The position numbers and the translations under genes were made by a program. Shown here piece by piece: positions 1 through 7,967 of a stretch of 64,000 nt of DNA (the stretch's first letter is position 1; every line of letters begins with the position of its first letter). The stretch is taken from contig CAZMEX010000003.1 in the NCBI GenBank assembly GCA_964565415.1, positions 36,071 to 100,070 on the forward strand, given 5' to 3'. Below the pieces are notes generated by a model. The model saw nothing but the letters and a program-made list of their open reading frames with translations. It was not told the origin of the DNA and made no database searches. The DNA is from JAIOSM01 sp964565415. Its GTDB lineage: Bacteria > Desulfobacterota > Desulfobacteria > Desulfobacterales > Desulfobacteraceae.

Positions 1-460
1 TCCCGATGAGGTGGGCGCAGATCGAATAGTTAATGCAATAGCAGCATATGCAAAGTATAAAACATCCCTTATTGTTGTTGATTTTGGTACCGCAACAACA
101 TTTGATGTGATTTCAGCCAAGGGAGAATATATTGGCGGGGCAATCTCTCCTGGAATAGCAATTTCATCCGAAGCTCTTTTTCAAAAAGCATCCAGACTTC
201 CACGGGTTGAAATATTCCAAAGCCCGGATAAGGTGATTGGCAGAGATACAACAGAAAGCATAAAGTCCGGGATCATTTATGGTTATGCTTCTTTAGTTGA
301 TGGTATGGTTGAAAGGATGAAAAATGAGCTGAATTTCTCTCCTGTGATACTTGCCACAGGCGGACTATCACCCTTAATATCAAGCGTTTCAAAAAAAATT
401 GATAATGTGGAAAAATCATTGACCTTAGATGGTTTACGCATTATCAGCCATGCACTATAA
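1..460 (+). CDS. coaX: type III pantothenate kinase CoaX (5' truncated by window)
   Basis: C-terminal part of a type III pantothenate kinase, which phosphorylates pantothenate in the first step of coenzyme A synthesis. The frame is open to the window edge and reads PDEVGADRIVNA at the start, a characteristic CoaX stretch, so the true start lies upstream. The ASKHA-fold phosphate-binding segment VVDFGTATTFD is clear, followed by GGAISPG and a late ATGGLS motif. The stop codon is TAA at 458-460. The next gene lies 123 bp downstream with its own promoter, so it is probably not in the same operon. Confidence 0.93.
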   Translation, partial: PDEVGADRIVNAIAAYAKYKTSLIVVDFGTATTFDVISAKGEYIGGAISPGIAISSEALFQKASRLPRVEIFQSPDKVIGRDTTESIKSGIIYGYASLVDGMVERMKNELNFSPVILATGGLSPLISSVSKKIDNVEKSLTLDGLRIISHAL

Positions 461-524
461 AATTTACCCCATCTATTTGATTAAAAAATGCCATGGTAAA
501 ATATTATTTTTTATGATTTTAATC

Positions 525-552
525 TTGCTTACAATTGATTTTCAGATATAAT
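525..552 (+). promoter_or_regulatory. sigma-70-type promoter for the receiver/thioredoxin pair
   Basis: TTGCTT at 525-530 and a perfect TATAAT at 547-552 are separated by 16 bp. They lie just upstream of the receiver gene starting at 584. Assignment is by eye. Confidence 0.6.
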
Positions 553-583
553 CTTTCAGATGTAATGGCTGATGGAGGACAAA

Positions 584-988
584 ATGAAGTCGCTTGTAGT
601 TGATGATGAGGTTGTAAGCAGAAAAAAAATGATAAAGATTTTAGGTAAGTATGGTGTGTGTGAAGAGGCTGAAAATGGTGAGCAGGCAATAGAAAAGTTC
701 AGTATTAACGCAGTTGATGGAACTGATCCATATGATGTAATCACACTTGATATTTCAATGCCTGACATGAGTGGCCTTACAGTCTTAACAAGAATCAGGG
801 CTATTGAAAAAGAGAAAGCAATTCCAAAGGAAAACCAGGTTAAAATTTTAATGGTTACTGTTAAATCAGAAAAAGAGACTGTTAGATTGTCAATTGAAGG
901 CGGGTGTGATGATTATATTATAAAACCTTTTAATAATCAGTCCATGCAGATTAAACTTGAAAGAGCAGGACTCTTAAAAGAAGAATAA
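584..988 (+). CDS. single-domain CheY-like response regulator
   Basis: A 134-residue stand-alone receiver domain with no output domain. The acidic pair D7-D8, the phospho-acceptor Asp56 in TLDISMP, a Thr in MVTVKSE and Lys114 in IIKPF are all in place, so it should be phosphorylatable. The ATG at 584 is chosen over an in-frame ATG at 572, because GGAGG at 574-578 sits inside the longer version and is well spaced for 584. No kinase gene is adjacent, so the partner is unknown. The thioredoxin/HEAT gene follows 8 bp downstream and is probably co-transcribed. CheY-like single receivers can act in chemotaxis or phosphorelays; nothing here decides which. Confidence 0.9.
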   Translation: MKSLVVDDEVVSRKKMIKILGKYGVCEEAENGEQAIEKFSINAVDGTDPYDVITLDISMPDMSGLTVLTRIRAIEKEKAIPKENQVKILMVTVKSEKETVRLSIEGGCDDYIIKPFNNQSMQIKLERAGLLKEE

Positions 989-996
989 CAAAATTT

Positions 997-1980
997 ATGT
1001 ATAAATTAAGTGATAAAGATAAGGAATCAATTAAATCCTTTAATTCAAAACTTAAAGAAAATATTGAGATAAAATATATTGAGTCAGGTTCAAAAGAGGA
1101 TGCACTGGTTGATGATTTCCTCTCTTCCTTATCTCAATCAGCTTCAAAGATTACAATTCAAAAAGAGAAAAAAGGCACAAACCATCTTCCTGAAATAGTG
1201 GTTACTGATAACATCAGATATTCCGCCGTACCATTGTCAAATGAGCTAAAACCGTTCTTAAAAGCTTTGTCTTTGAAATCTTATAACAAAAATTTCAAGC
1301 TGTCAGACACAGTAAGAAAAAATCTTGATAAAATTAGTATCCCCATAAAATTAAAATTATTTGCTGCCAATGCATGCCCCCATTGCCCGGTTGTGGTTGA
1401 AGGTATGCTTGATATTGCAAATGAATGTAAAAATATTGAGTTGAGCATAATAGACCCTGCAATTTTTACTGAAGAAGCAACAGTAAATTCTGTGCTGTCT
1501 GTTCCCTGTTTGATTCTGGATGATGATATAAGGTGGACAGGCAGTGTGTCCATGGAAGAAGTGACTGACGTGCTTGCAGATCGTGACTCATCAACTCTTA
1601 AAGCTCCAACTCTAAGAAGAATCCTTGAACATGGAAAAGCATCATGGCTTGCAGATCAGATGATAGAAAAAAATATGATTTTCCCAGAGTTTATCAAGCT
1701 TGTTGTACACGAAATCTGGTCTGTACGGTTAGGTGCCATGGTTGTAATCGAGGAGCTTGCCGAAAAAAAGTTTGACCTTGCAAATACGATTTGCAAATTT
1801 TTATGGGAAAAATTTCCCAAAGCTGCCATGGATGTAAAGGGTGATATTTTATATGCCATTGGTGAATCAGGTAAAAGTGAAGACATCCATTTAATTGAAA
1901 AAGAACTTATAACTCTGGAGACTGAAGATCTTCAGGAAGCTGCAAAAGATGCAATAGAAGAAATTAAATTACGATCTTGA
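997..1980 (+). CDS. thioredoxin-fold domain protein with C-terminal HEAT-like helices
   Basis: A 327-residue cytoplasmic protein. Residues about 1-105 resemble the N-terminal half of a tandem glutaredoxin/AhpF-NTD-like fold. Residues about 113-200 form a thioredoxin-like domain with the redox motif C127-P-H-C130, followed by a cis-Pro-like VPCL segment. Residues about 215-327 are a string of amphipathic helices of HEAT type (repeated LGAMVVIEELAE-like units). There is no signal peptide. CPHC suggests disulfide exchange; the helical tail probably binds a protein partner. Pairing with a lone receiver domain suggests a redox-linked signalling or chaperone role, which is inference. I do not recognise a specific named gene. 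Confidence 0.8.
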   Translation: MYKLSDKDKESIKSFNSKLKENIEIKYIESGSKEDALVDDFLSSLSQSASKITIQKEKKGTNHLPEIVVTDNIRYSAVPLSNELKPFLKALSLKSYNKNFKLSDTVRKNLDKISIPIKLKLFAANACPHCPVVVEGMLDIANECKNIELSIIDPAIFTEEATVNSVLSVPCLILDDDIRWTGSVSMEEVTDVLADRDSSTLKAPTLRRILEHGKASWLADQMIEKNMIFPEFIKLVVHEIWSVRLGAMVVIEELAEKKFDLANTICKFLWEKFPKAAMDVKGDILYAIGESGKSEDIHLIEKELITLETEDLQEAAKDAIEEIKLRS

Positions 1981-2024
1981 CTCCTCCCTCCTCCTTACAA
2001 ACAAAAAAAATAGCAAAACGTTTT

Positions 2025-2051
2025 CTTGCTGCAAGGAGCAAGCCTCTTTTT
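2025..2051 (+). terminator. weak rho-independent terminator candidate
   Basis: A 6-bp stem CTTGCT/AGCAAG with a 6-nt loop at 2025-2042 is followed by CCTCTTTTT. It lies 44 bp after the thioredoxin/HEAT gene and in front of the convergent hydrolase gene. The stem is short, so the call is tentative. Confidence 0.35.
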
Positions 2052-2077
2052 GAAAAGTAGTTTTTCCAAAACTCTAT

Positions 2078-3667
2078 TTAACTGATTCGCTGGACAACTA
2101 TTTTCATCTTGCCTTCATTGTTGCCATAGTGTGTCCTCTTGTCATTGGCAAAAGGCAAAAATTCACCGGATTTCTTGATCTTTACTTCAACAGGACCTTT
2201 CCCAATCTCAAATGAATTTTCATCATTGGTTATGCAGCCACACAAACAAAACCAGTCAGCATCTGGTACCCTCCTAAATGGCTCTAATATTGCAATTCCT
2301 AATTCAACTATCCCTTTTTTTACGTTGCCACGATTCCAACCTTCCGGACCACATTTAATAGTACCATCATACCAATTTTGATCTTTATCAACTGAGAAGC
2401 GATAAGTTGTACCTTTTTCCAGCATCAAACCGCTGTGATTGTATAGTTGATTTGCAAAGGCTAGAACCTCTTCTTTTTGAACCCCAGTCTGGCCATCTGG
2501 TTTTGCAAAATACCGCAGATCACTTCTGGGAGTTTCAATATGCTGGGCAAGCCCTGTGCAATCTTTCAACCTTCCATCTGAATAAACAATGGTATGTTTT
2601 CTATTTTTTAACGATTTTGGTCGATAATCGCCATCACCATTAATACGCGAAGCAACAGACCAGTGAACCAATGGTCGTCTATCCGTGGGCTTATCATTTT
2701 CAATAACACAACACAGGCGATCCGTTAATGTAAACCAATCCAGAACAGGAAACCTGTCCTGCTGATGATTTTTTCCAAATGGGCTGGGATTACGCATCAG
2801 GTCATCCATGCCTATTTCATAATCCACATCTTCAGGTATAGCTTTTCTCAACATGTCTTCAGTAGGCATTGAGCACTTTACCTCTGGTATGTTATCGGAA
2901 ATCCACTGCAGATAATATTCCAGTGACATATCTGATAATCTATCCCTGTAATACCCACCTCCTACATCAGAGTGTGCACCTGCAAACCAGACTTCATGGA
3001 CAACACCTTTTTGAAAATTCATTAATGTAGGTTGAAAAGCATGTCGCTTATCATCCATGCTGATACAGTGGAGGGCTTTGATTACATTCCCGGGTAGAGT
3101 GTGACCATTTTCAAACACAACATCAGAGTCAGGTCGGTCAGATTTCGACATATTTGGAAATCCAATACTGGCAACAGTATCATACAGAGCTTCATATACA
3201 AATTTTTCAATATCCGCATACTTTTGATCAGACTCAGCTTTTTTCACATGATTTTTTTCTACCAACGCCACAAATCGCCTTGCCAATGCCGAACCCCTGC
3301 TAAACCCTGTAACCAGAAGTTTATCACCGATTTCATAGCTGCCCTTAAAATCCTCCATTGCATTACGAAGAATTGTTGCAACATCTGACTTTTCAGCAGA
3401 CAGAATTGTATTATAAAGCCTTTTCAGCCGGGATCCATAGGTACCAACACCATGATAATAAAATACACGTTGATCAGTATCAGACCAGTTGGAAACATAA
3501 TCACTACCACTTTTCTTTGGCAGTAAATCCCCACCCAGCATCAAGTGAAATTTCAATACGTTTGTAATGTTATCATCCTCTTTTGCTCCTTTATAATCCA
3601 CATCTTGCTTAGCATCGGAAGGTTCATTACTTGTACCATCAAAGCTGAAAATAAGTAATTTTGACAT
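2078..3667 (-). CDS. DUF2235 (Tle1-like) alpha/beta hydrolase with C-terminal PA-IL-lectin-like domain
   Basis: 529 residues without a signal peptide. The N-terminal two thirds match the DUF2235 hydrolase family, which includes type VI secretion phospholipase effectors of the Tle1 group. Visible are LIFSFDGTSNE at the N-terminus, the nucleophile elbow GFSRGS (Ser123), FAGAHSDVGGGY (Asp234) and a His at 335 in LVHWS, a complete putative triad. Residues about 415-529 look like the galactose-binding PA-IL/LecA fold: an FSV...WYD segment, a central FCLCG strand and the C-terminal signature FANDKRTHYGNNEG. ATG 3667 has AAAGGAG upstream. It lies 192 bp behind a membrane-protein gene on the same strand. 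No T6SS genes are in the window, so lipase, effector and other roles all remain open. Confidence 0.8.
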   Translation of the reverse strand: MSKLLIFSFDGTSNEPSDAKQDVDYKGAKEDDNITNVLKFHLMLGGDLLPKKSGSDYVSNWSDTDQRVFYYHGVGTYGSRLKRLYNTILSAEKSDVATILRNAMEDFKGSYEIGDKLLVTGFSRGSALARRFVALVEKNHVKKAESDQKYADIEKFVYEALYDTVASIGFPNMSKSDRPDSDVVFENGHTLPGNVIKALHCISMDDKRHAFQPTLMNFQKGVVHEVWFAGAHSDVGGGYYRDRLSDMSLEYYLQWISDNIPEVKCSMPTEDMLRKAIPEDVDYEIGMDDLMRNPSPFGKNHQQDRFPVLDWFTLTDRLCCVIENDKPTDRRPLVHWSVASRINGDGDYRPKSLKNRKHTIVYSDGRLKDCTGLAQHIETPRSDLRYFAKPDGQTGVQKEEVLAFANQLYNHSGLMLEKGTTYRFSVDKDQNWYDGTIKCGPEGWNRGNVKKGIVELGIAILEPFRRVPDADWFCLCGCITNDENSFEIGKGPVEVKIKKSGEFLPFANDKRTHYGNNEGKMKIVVQRIS

Positions 3668-3692
3668 TTTTTATTCTCCTTTAAGTTAAGAA

Positions 3693-3794
3693 TTATTCAG
3701 TGCCTATTTCCGCCATTAGTGCCTCAAATCCCTTACTCTCCTGAAGCAAACTTTTTGTTTCTCCTTTCCATATCCATTGTATTATCTCCCCCAT
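3693..3794 (-). CDS. possible 33-aa ORF upstream of the hydrolase (uncertain)
   Basis: A short ATG...TAA frame with protein-like composition (ends in ALMAEIGTE), 25 bp before the hydrolase start. Its ATG has no Shine-Dalgarno. In a second frame GGGGGAG (3787-3793 on the minus strand) is well placed for an ATG reading MDMERRNKKFASGE, which stops early. Loss of one A in the AAAAA run would join that start to the end of this ORF, giving about 27 residues. It may be a tiny gene with a frameshift, a remnant or chance. No family is recognised. Confidence 0.3.
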   Translation of the reverse strand: MGEIIQWIWKGETKSLLQESKGFEALMAEIGTE

Positions 3795-3859
3795 TGGTTA
3801 AAAAGAGCACCTGTTGATATTCAAAACCTCTGATATCTTTTATAAACACTAAAAGACAG

Positions 3860-4909
3860 CTAGAGACTGATTAGATTACCACGTATTTTTTCAAGAAAGC
3901 TATTTTGCAAATCAGCCTCCACAGATCCATATAGGATTTTAAGCTCTTCTATGTCTATACCAGATACTTTAGACACAATATTAAGCTCACCTCTCTTATG
4001 GGCTTCTATTAAATCAAAATTTGTTCTGATGGAGGAGTTGCGCAAATTCTCAATATTCTCTTTTGCATAAATATATAGCTTTGCCTGGGAGAGCCAGTCA
4101 AACAAAAGGAGTGGATTAAATGGGGTTCTAACAATCAGTTCTCTCATATTTGAATTTGCAAGATTCTGGGCATTATCAATGCTGACTTCGGCAAGTCGTA
4201 CCCGATGGAACAAATTAATACCTTCAATCATTTCCAAAGGCAATGGATTTGCCCGGTTCTCTTTTTTCAGCATAAAGAGAGATTTTTCCTGAATATATTT
4301 TAGGATTTTTTGGGGAAAAATACCTGTAAAAAAAGCAAGAATGGGCAAAATATCAAGCAATTCTCTTTTAAATGGATCATCAAAAGACTCAATTAAATGG
4401 TGAAGGATCACAGATATAAAAGTTGCTAGAATCATTCTGGTTCCAATACTGTAAAACGCATTTGGGATAAGGTCTAAATTGATTAACCTTCTTACAATAT
4501 ACTGAATAGACCAGATGTAGCTGCCAAGAACAGCCATGGCAATACAAACCAGACTCTTATTCATATAACTTGTCAGAGCTGCTCCATCTCCATCAGAGCA
4601 GTGAAAAATCCCTGTTAATATGATAGGTTGCTCACCGGAAAAAAGCACCCAGAAGCCAAGCGCGCTGAATATGGTCACAAAAAGGACCGGCAGTAAATAA
4701 TCACTCCCATTAAATTCATCGTGGAAAATAGCGGAAATAATTTTGTCCTCTTTGTCTTGTGTTGATTCTGCAATACCTAGCAAGCGGCGAATACGCTCAT
4801 ATTCTCTTTTTTTCTTTGGAATTCTGGATTTTAAAAAGGATATTGCCGTACAGGTATATAGAGAACAGAGTGTCAGGATCCCCAAAATTATCATAATGTT
4901 TCCTTCCAT
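3860..4909 (-). CDS. multi-pass membrane protein of unknown function
   Basis: 349 residues with about five hydrophobic segments: roughly residues 6-25, 72-91, 116-139, 158-175 and 188-203. A basic, charged stretch (KSRIPKKKREYERIRR) follows the first helix, and a cytoplasmic helical tail of about 145 residues ends the protein. The tail carries LAxSNMRELIVRTPF...LFDWLSQAKLYIY and LRNSSIRTNFDLIEAHK segments, reminiscent of helix-hairpin-helix-like modules but not assigned. ATG 4909 is preferred to TTG 4912, because GGGAGG lies 5 nt upstream of the ATG and would be too close to the TTG. It is transcribed from its own promoter (5131-5160) behind a long leader and may be co-transcribed with the DUF2235 gene. 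Function unknown. Confidence 0.75.
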   Translation of the reverse strand: MEGNIMIILGILTLCSLYTCTAISFLKSRIPKKKREYERIRRLLGIAESTQDKEDKIISAIFHDEFNGSDYLLPVLFVTIFSALGFWVLFSGEQPIILTGIFHCSDGDGAALTSYMNKSLVCIAMAVLGSYIWSIQYIVRRLINLDLIPNAFYSIGTRMILATFISVILHHLIESFDDPFKRELLDILPILAFFTGIFPQKILKYIQEKSLFMLKKENRANPLPLEMIEGINLFHRVRLAEVSIDNAQNLANSNMRELIVRTPFNPLLLFDWLSQAKLYIYAKENIENLRNSSIRTNFDLIEAHKRGELNIVSKVSGIDIEELKILYGSVEADLQNSFLEKIRGNLISL

Positions 4910-5130
4910 CAATACCTCCCAATATTCATTCTTTAATCACATTATTCCCTCTTTGTTTTTGGCAGCAGAGGGTTTAACTTAGTAAAGCAGATTTTTGTAA
5001 AAGGCTCCTGGCTTTGCTTAGTCGGTTCTATTGAGCACCGACTAAGATTATTAAAGTAGCATCCATTTTGAGTGGATTGATATTTTTTCTATTACTTTTC
5101 TCAAAAGGAGATAATTTCACATCTCCAGAG
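4910..5130 (-). other. structured 5' leader of the membrane-protein gene; non-coding
   Basis: The region 4910-5283 has no gene. Reading the minus strand from the promoter at 5131-5160, the leader contains three inverted repeats. GGAGAT/ATCTCC lies at 5107-5126, ATCCA/TGGAT at 5061-5077, and a perfect 10-bp stem CTTAGTCGGT/ACCGACTAAG with a 10-nt loop at 5017-5046, directly followed by CAAAGCCAGGAGCC. The leader would be about 215 nt, unusually long. It does not fit any riboswitch class well enough to name. The plus-strand part 5161-5283 (before lnt) shows only a small dyad ACATTT/AAATGT at 5191-5207. Confidence 0.45.
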
Positions 5131-5160
5131 ACTATAAGATAGGAAAATATAATTTGTCAA
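5131..5160 (-). promoter_or_regulatory. sigma-70-type promoter for the membrane-protein gene
   Basis: On the minus strand a perfect TTGACA (5155-5160) is followed after 18 bp by TATAGT (5131-5136). It points toward the membrane-protein start at 4909. Confidence 0.6.
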
Positions 5161-5283
5161 GCTGATTTTTCTTTGTTTCAAGGGCGGGACACATTTGACA
5201 TAAATGTCTTTCTTTGTTAATTCCATACTGCATTTACTATTGTAAATAAACATGCTCTTGATTTTAAATGGATAGATGATTAG

Positions 5284-6852
5284 ATGATAAATTATAACTT
5301 TAAGCAGGCATATCTTACTCGATTTTTTCCTGCGCTTTTAAGTGGGTTTTTATTGGCTCTTGCCTTTCCCGGAGCAAATTTATATCCCCTGGCATTTATT
5401 GGATTAGTCCCTCTTCTTATCTGTATTGAAAATATGGGGAAAAAAGAGCGATTTGCCGCAGGAATGGTTGCAGGCTTTGTACATTTTCTAACATTGATAC
5501 ATTGGTTTACAGGCACAATGCATACCTATGGGCATCTTAATATACTGATTGCAGTCTCATTGCTGGTATTGCTCTGCCTCTATTTCGCACTCTATTTTGG
5601 AATATTTTCCCTGGTAATCGGAACATTTAAATTTAACTCTTTTACCATGCCGTTTTTTGCAGCAGGTCTCTGGGTTGCCCTTGAATATTTACGCAACTAT
5701 TTTTTAACAGGATTACCCTGGTGTCTTATGGGATATAGTCAGTATTTAAATAATTATTTTATTCAGATAGCTGATATAACGGGTATATATGGCATATCAT
5801 TTTTCATTGTTTTGATAAATGCATTTTTTGCTTTATTGGTAATTAATTTCCAAAAAGAGAGGAGAAAAGTTGTCTTGTCAGGAATTTCTATTTTAATAAT
5901 TTTTTTCTCTCTTTTCCTATATGGAAACTTAAGGAAAAATGAAATTGATATTTTGATAAAAAATGCTGCCCATACAAAATTAGCAGTAGTGCAGGGAAAT
6001 ATCAGACAGGATGTAAAATGGGACAAAAAACATTTAAATAACACCATAGAGATATATTCTGGTCTATCTGAAAAGGTTTCCAGAGAAAACCCTGACCTTA
6101 TTATCTGGCCGGAAACTGCATTGCCCTTTTATTATGGGGTTTCAAAAAAGCTTTCTGATAAAGTTGATATTTGCGTGAGAAAGGCAAAGACTTCCTTTTT
6201 GGTTGGAAGCCCGGCTTTTGAGAGGGATAATGAGGAGACAAAATACTTTAACAGGGCATATATGCTGGATAAATTCAGTGTTCAAACAGGACAATATGAC
6301 AAGGTGCATCTTGTACCTCTTGGTGAATATGTCCCCCTGGGTAAATACATGACTTTTCTTGGCAAGCTTACAGAACAGACCGGGGATTTTACTCAAGGAA
6401 AGTGTGACACCCAGCCGCTAGCGTTTGGTGTAAATAATGCTGGTATTCTTATCTGCCTTGAAATTATTTTTCCCTCTCTTTCAAGAAAATTTGTTCAAAA
6501 AGGAGCAGATGTATTATTGACAATTACCAATGATGCATGGTTTGGAGCTTCCTCAGCTGCTGAGCAGCATTTTTCCATGGCAGTATTCAGGACAATTGAG
6601 AACAGAAGAAGCCTTGCAAGGGCAGCAAATACAGGAATAAGCGGTTTTGTTGATCCAAAGGGAGAAGTTCTTAAAAAAACACAACTTTTTGTTGAAGCAA
6701 GTCTTGTCCATAATTTGCCAATATTAAAGATCAAGAGTTTTTATACAATTTATGGAGATATTTTTGCTATTTTATGCACCATTGCAATTTTTACCTGTTT
6801 TGTGATAAATATGGTATTAATGCCAAGGCTTGAGAAAAAAGCTTTAGATTAA
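5284..6852 (+). CDS. lnt: apolipoprotein N-acyltransferase
   Basis: Lnt transfers the third acyl chain onto the N-terminal cysteine of diacylated lipoproteins in the inner membrane. The 522-residue length is normal for the family. The first about 215 residues hold six or more hydrophobic helices with the family segment LALAFPGANLYPLAFIGLVP. After that comes a periplasmic nitrilase-like CN-hydrolase domain beginning at LAVVQGNIRQD. The catalytic Glu is in WPETALP, the Lys region is YDKVHLVPLGEYVP, and the nucleophile Cys is in ILICLEIIFP. A last hydrophobic helix closes the protein. No clear Shine-Dalgarno precedes ATG 5284. prfB follows 19 bp downstream, an arrangement I recall from related bacteria. 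Confidence 0.95.
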   Translation: MINYNFKQAYLTRFFPALLSGFLLALAFPGANLYPLAFIGLVPLLICIENMGKKERFAAGMVAGFVHFLTLIHWFTGTMHTYGHLNILIAVSLLVLLCLYFALYFGIFSLVIGTFKFNSFTMPFFAAGLWVALEYLRNYFLTGLPWCLMGYSQYLNNYFIQIADITGIYGISFFIVLINAFFALLVINFQKERRKVVLSGISILIIFFSLFLYGNLRKNEIDILIKNAAHTKLAVVQGNIRQDVKWDKKHLNNTIEIYSGLSEKVSRENPDLIIWPETALPFYYGVSKKLSDKVDICVRKAKTSFLVGSPAFERDNEETKYFNRAYMLDKFSVQTGQYDKVHLVPLGEYVPLGKYMTFLGKLTEQTGDFTQGKCDTQPLAFGVNNAGILICLEIIFPSLSRKFVQKGADVLLTITNDAWFGASSAAEQHFSMAVFRTIENRRSLARAANTGISGFVDPKGEVLKKTQLFVEASLVHNLPILKIKSFYTIYGDIFAILCTIAIFTCFVINMVLMPRLEKKALD

Positions 6853-6871
6853 TATAGGGAGAAACTTGAAT

Positions 6872-7967
6872 ATGTCTTCAGAGCAAAAACAAAAAATAGA
6901 TGAATTCTATGTAAAGATTGATAAACTCAAGGAGTATCTTTGACCTTCCTGTAAAAGAAAAACGATTAAAAGAGCTTGAACATTTTATAGCAAAAGAAGA
7001 TTTCTGGGATGATCAGAATAAGGCAACCCAGATACTAAAAGAGCGTACCCGAATATCAGAACTTATTGAGGAGTGCGAGGGCATTTTTACTGAGGTGGAA
7101 GATGCTGATACTCTTCTTGAACTATCCCTGGAAGAGTCCGATGAAAAATCCTTGAAAGAAGCTGAAAAGCAGATATTTGTTCTTGAGAAAAAAATCAAGC
7201 AGTTTTCCATTAATATTACTCTGGATGGAGAAGATGACTCCAAGGATGCCCTTGTCTCCATAAATGCAGGTGCCGGAGGTACAGATTCCCAGGATTGGGC
7301 AGAGATACTTTTCAGAATGTATTCAAGATGGGTTGATAAAAAAGATTTTGGTTTTCAGATTATTGATTATCAACCTGGAGATGAAGCTGGCATCAAAGGA
7401 GTTACATTCAGAGTGGCTGGATACAATTGTTATGGTTTTTTAAAAGTCGAGTCAGGAGTTCACCGCCTGGTCCGCATCTCTCCTTTTAATGCTGCGGGAA
7501 AAAGACATACATCATTTGCTTCTGTTTTTGTATACCCTGAGATCAAAGATGAGATCACAATTGATATTGAAGAGTCAGATTTGAGAATTGATGTCTACAG
7601 GGCAAGTGGAGCAGGAGGGCAGCATGTAAACAAGACCAGCAGTGCCGTGAGAATAACGCATGTTCCCACAGGTGTTGTTGCCCAATGCCAGCAGGAGCCG
7701 TCCCAGCACAAGAACAAAGAGATTGCAATGAAAGTCCTGAAATCAAGACTTTACCAGCTTGAAAAAGAGAAGCAGGATAAAAAAAAGCAGGAGATGCATG
7801 ACAGCAAGGATGATATAGCCTGGGGAAGCCAGATTCGCTCCTATGTTCTCCACCCTTACAGATTAATTAAAGATCATAGAACAAATATTGAGGTGGGTGA
7901 TGTGGATAGAGTTTTAGATGGTGATATTGATCAATTTGTAGAAGGATTCCTTTTGCAGGAAAGCTAA
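6872..7967 (+). CDS. prfB: peptide chain release factor 2, expressed by programmed +1 frameshift
   Basis: RF2 terminates translation at UGA and UAA. Frame 0 starts at ATG 6872 and runs 23 codons to an in-frame TGA at 6941-6943. A +1 shift at CTT-TGA-C then continues in the frame reading DLPVKEKRLKELE to the stop at 7965-7967. The joined product is about 364 residues, the normal RF2 length. The codon-recognition tripeptide SPF (in VRISPFNAAGKRHTSF) and the catalytic GGQ (in GAGGQHVNKT) are both present. The start has GGGAGAA about 10 nt upstream. The gene converges on pxpC with stop codons overlapping by 2 bp. Automated calling without the shift gives a false start around 6918. Confidence 0.97.
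6929..6944 (+). promoter_or_regulatory. prfB programmed frameshift signal
   Basis: An internal Shine-Dalgarno-like AAGGAG (6929-6934) lies 3 nt before the slippery CTT, followed by TGA C (6941-6944). This is the conserved autoregulatory arrangement: low RF2 favours slippage and so raises RF2 synthesis. Confidence 0.95.

Noticed and set aside
5017..5046. Perfect 10-bp hairpin considered as a rho-independent terminator on the plus strand
   Set aside because: No plus-strand gene precedes it and no T-run follows directly; it fits better as part of the minus-strand leader.
4910..5130. c-di-GMP-I (GEMM) riboswitch
   Set aside because: Only the GCAAAGCC-like segment matches; the upstream GCAAAC and GAAA tetraloop positions are missing.
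6918..6941. prfB start at TTG 6918
   Set aside because: The upstream ATG 6872 frame with the CTT-TGA frameshift signal explains the N-terminus and gives the normal RF2 length.
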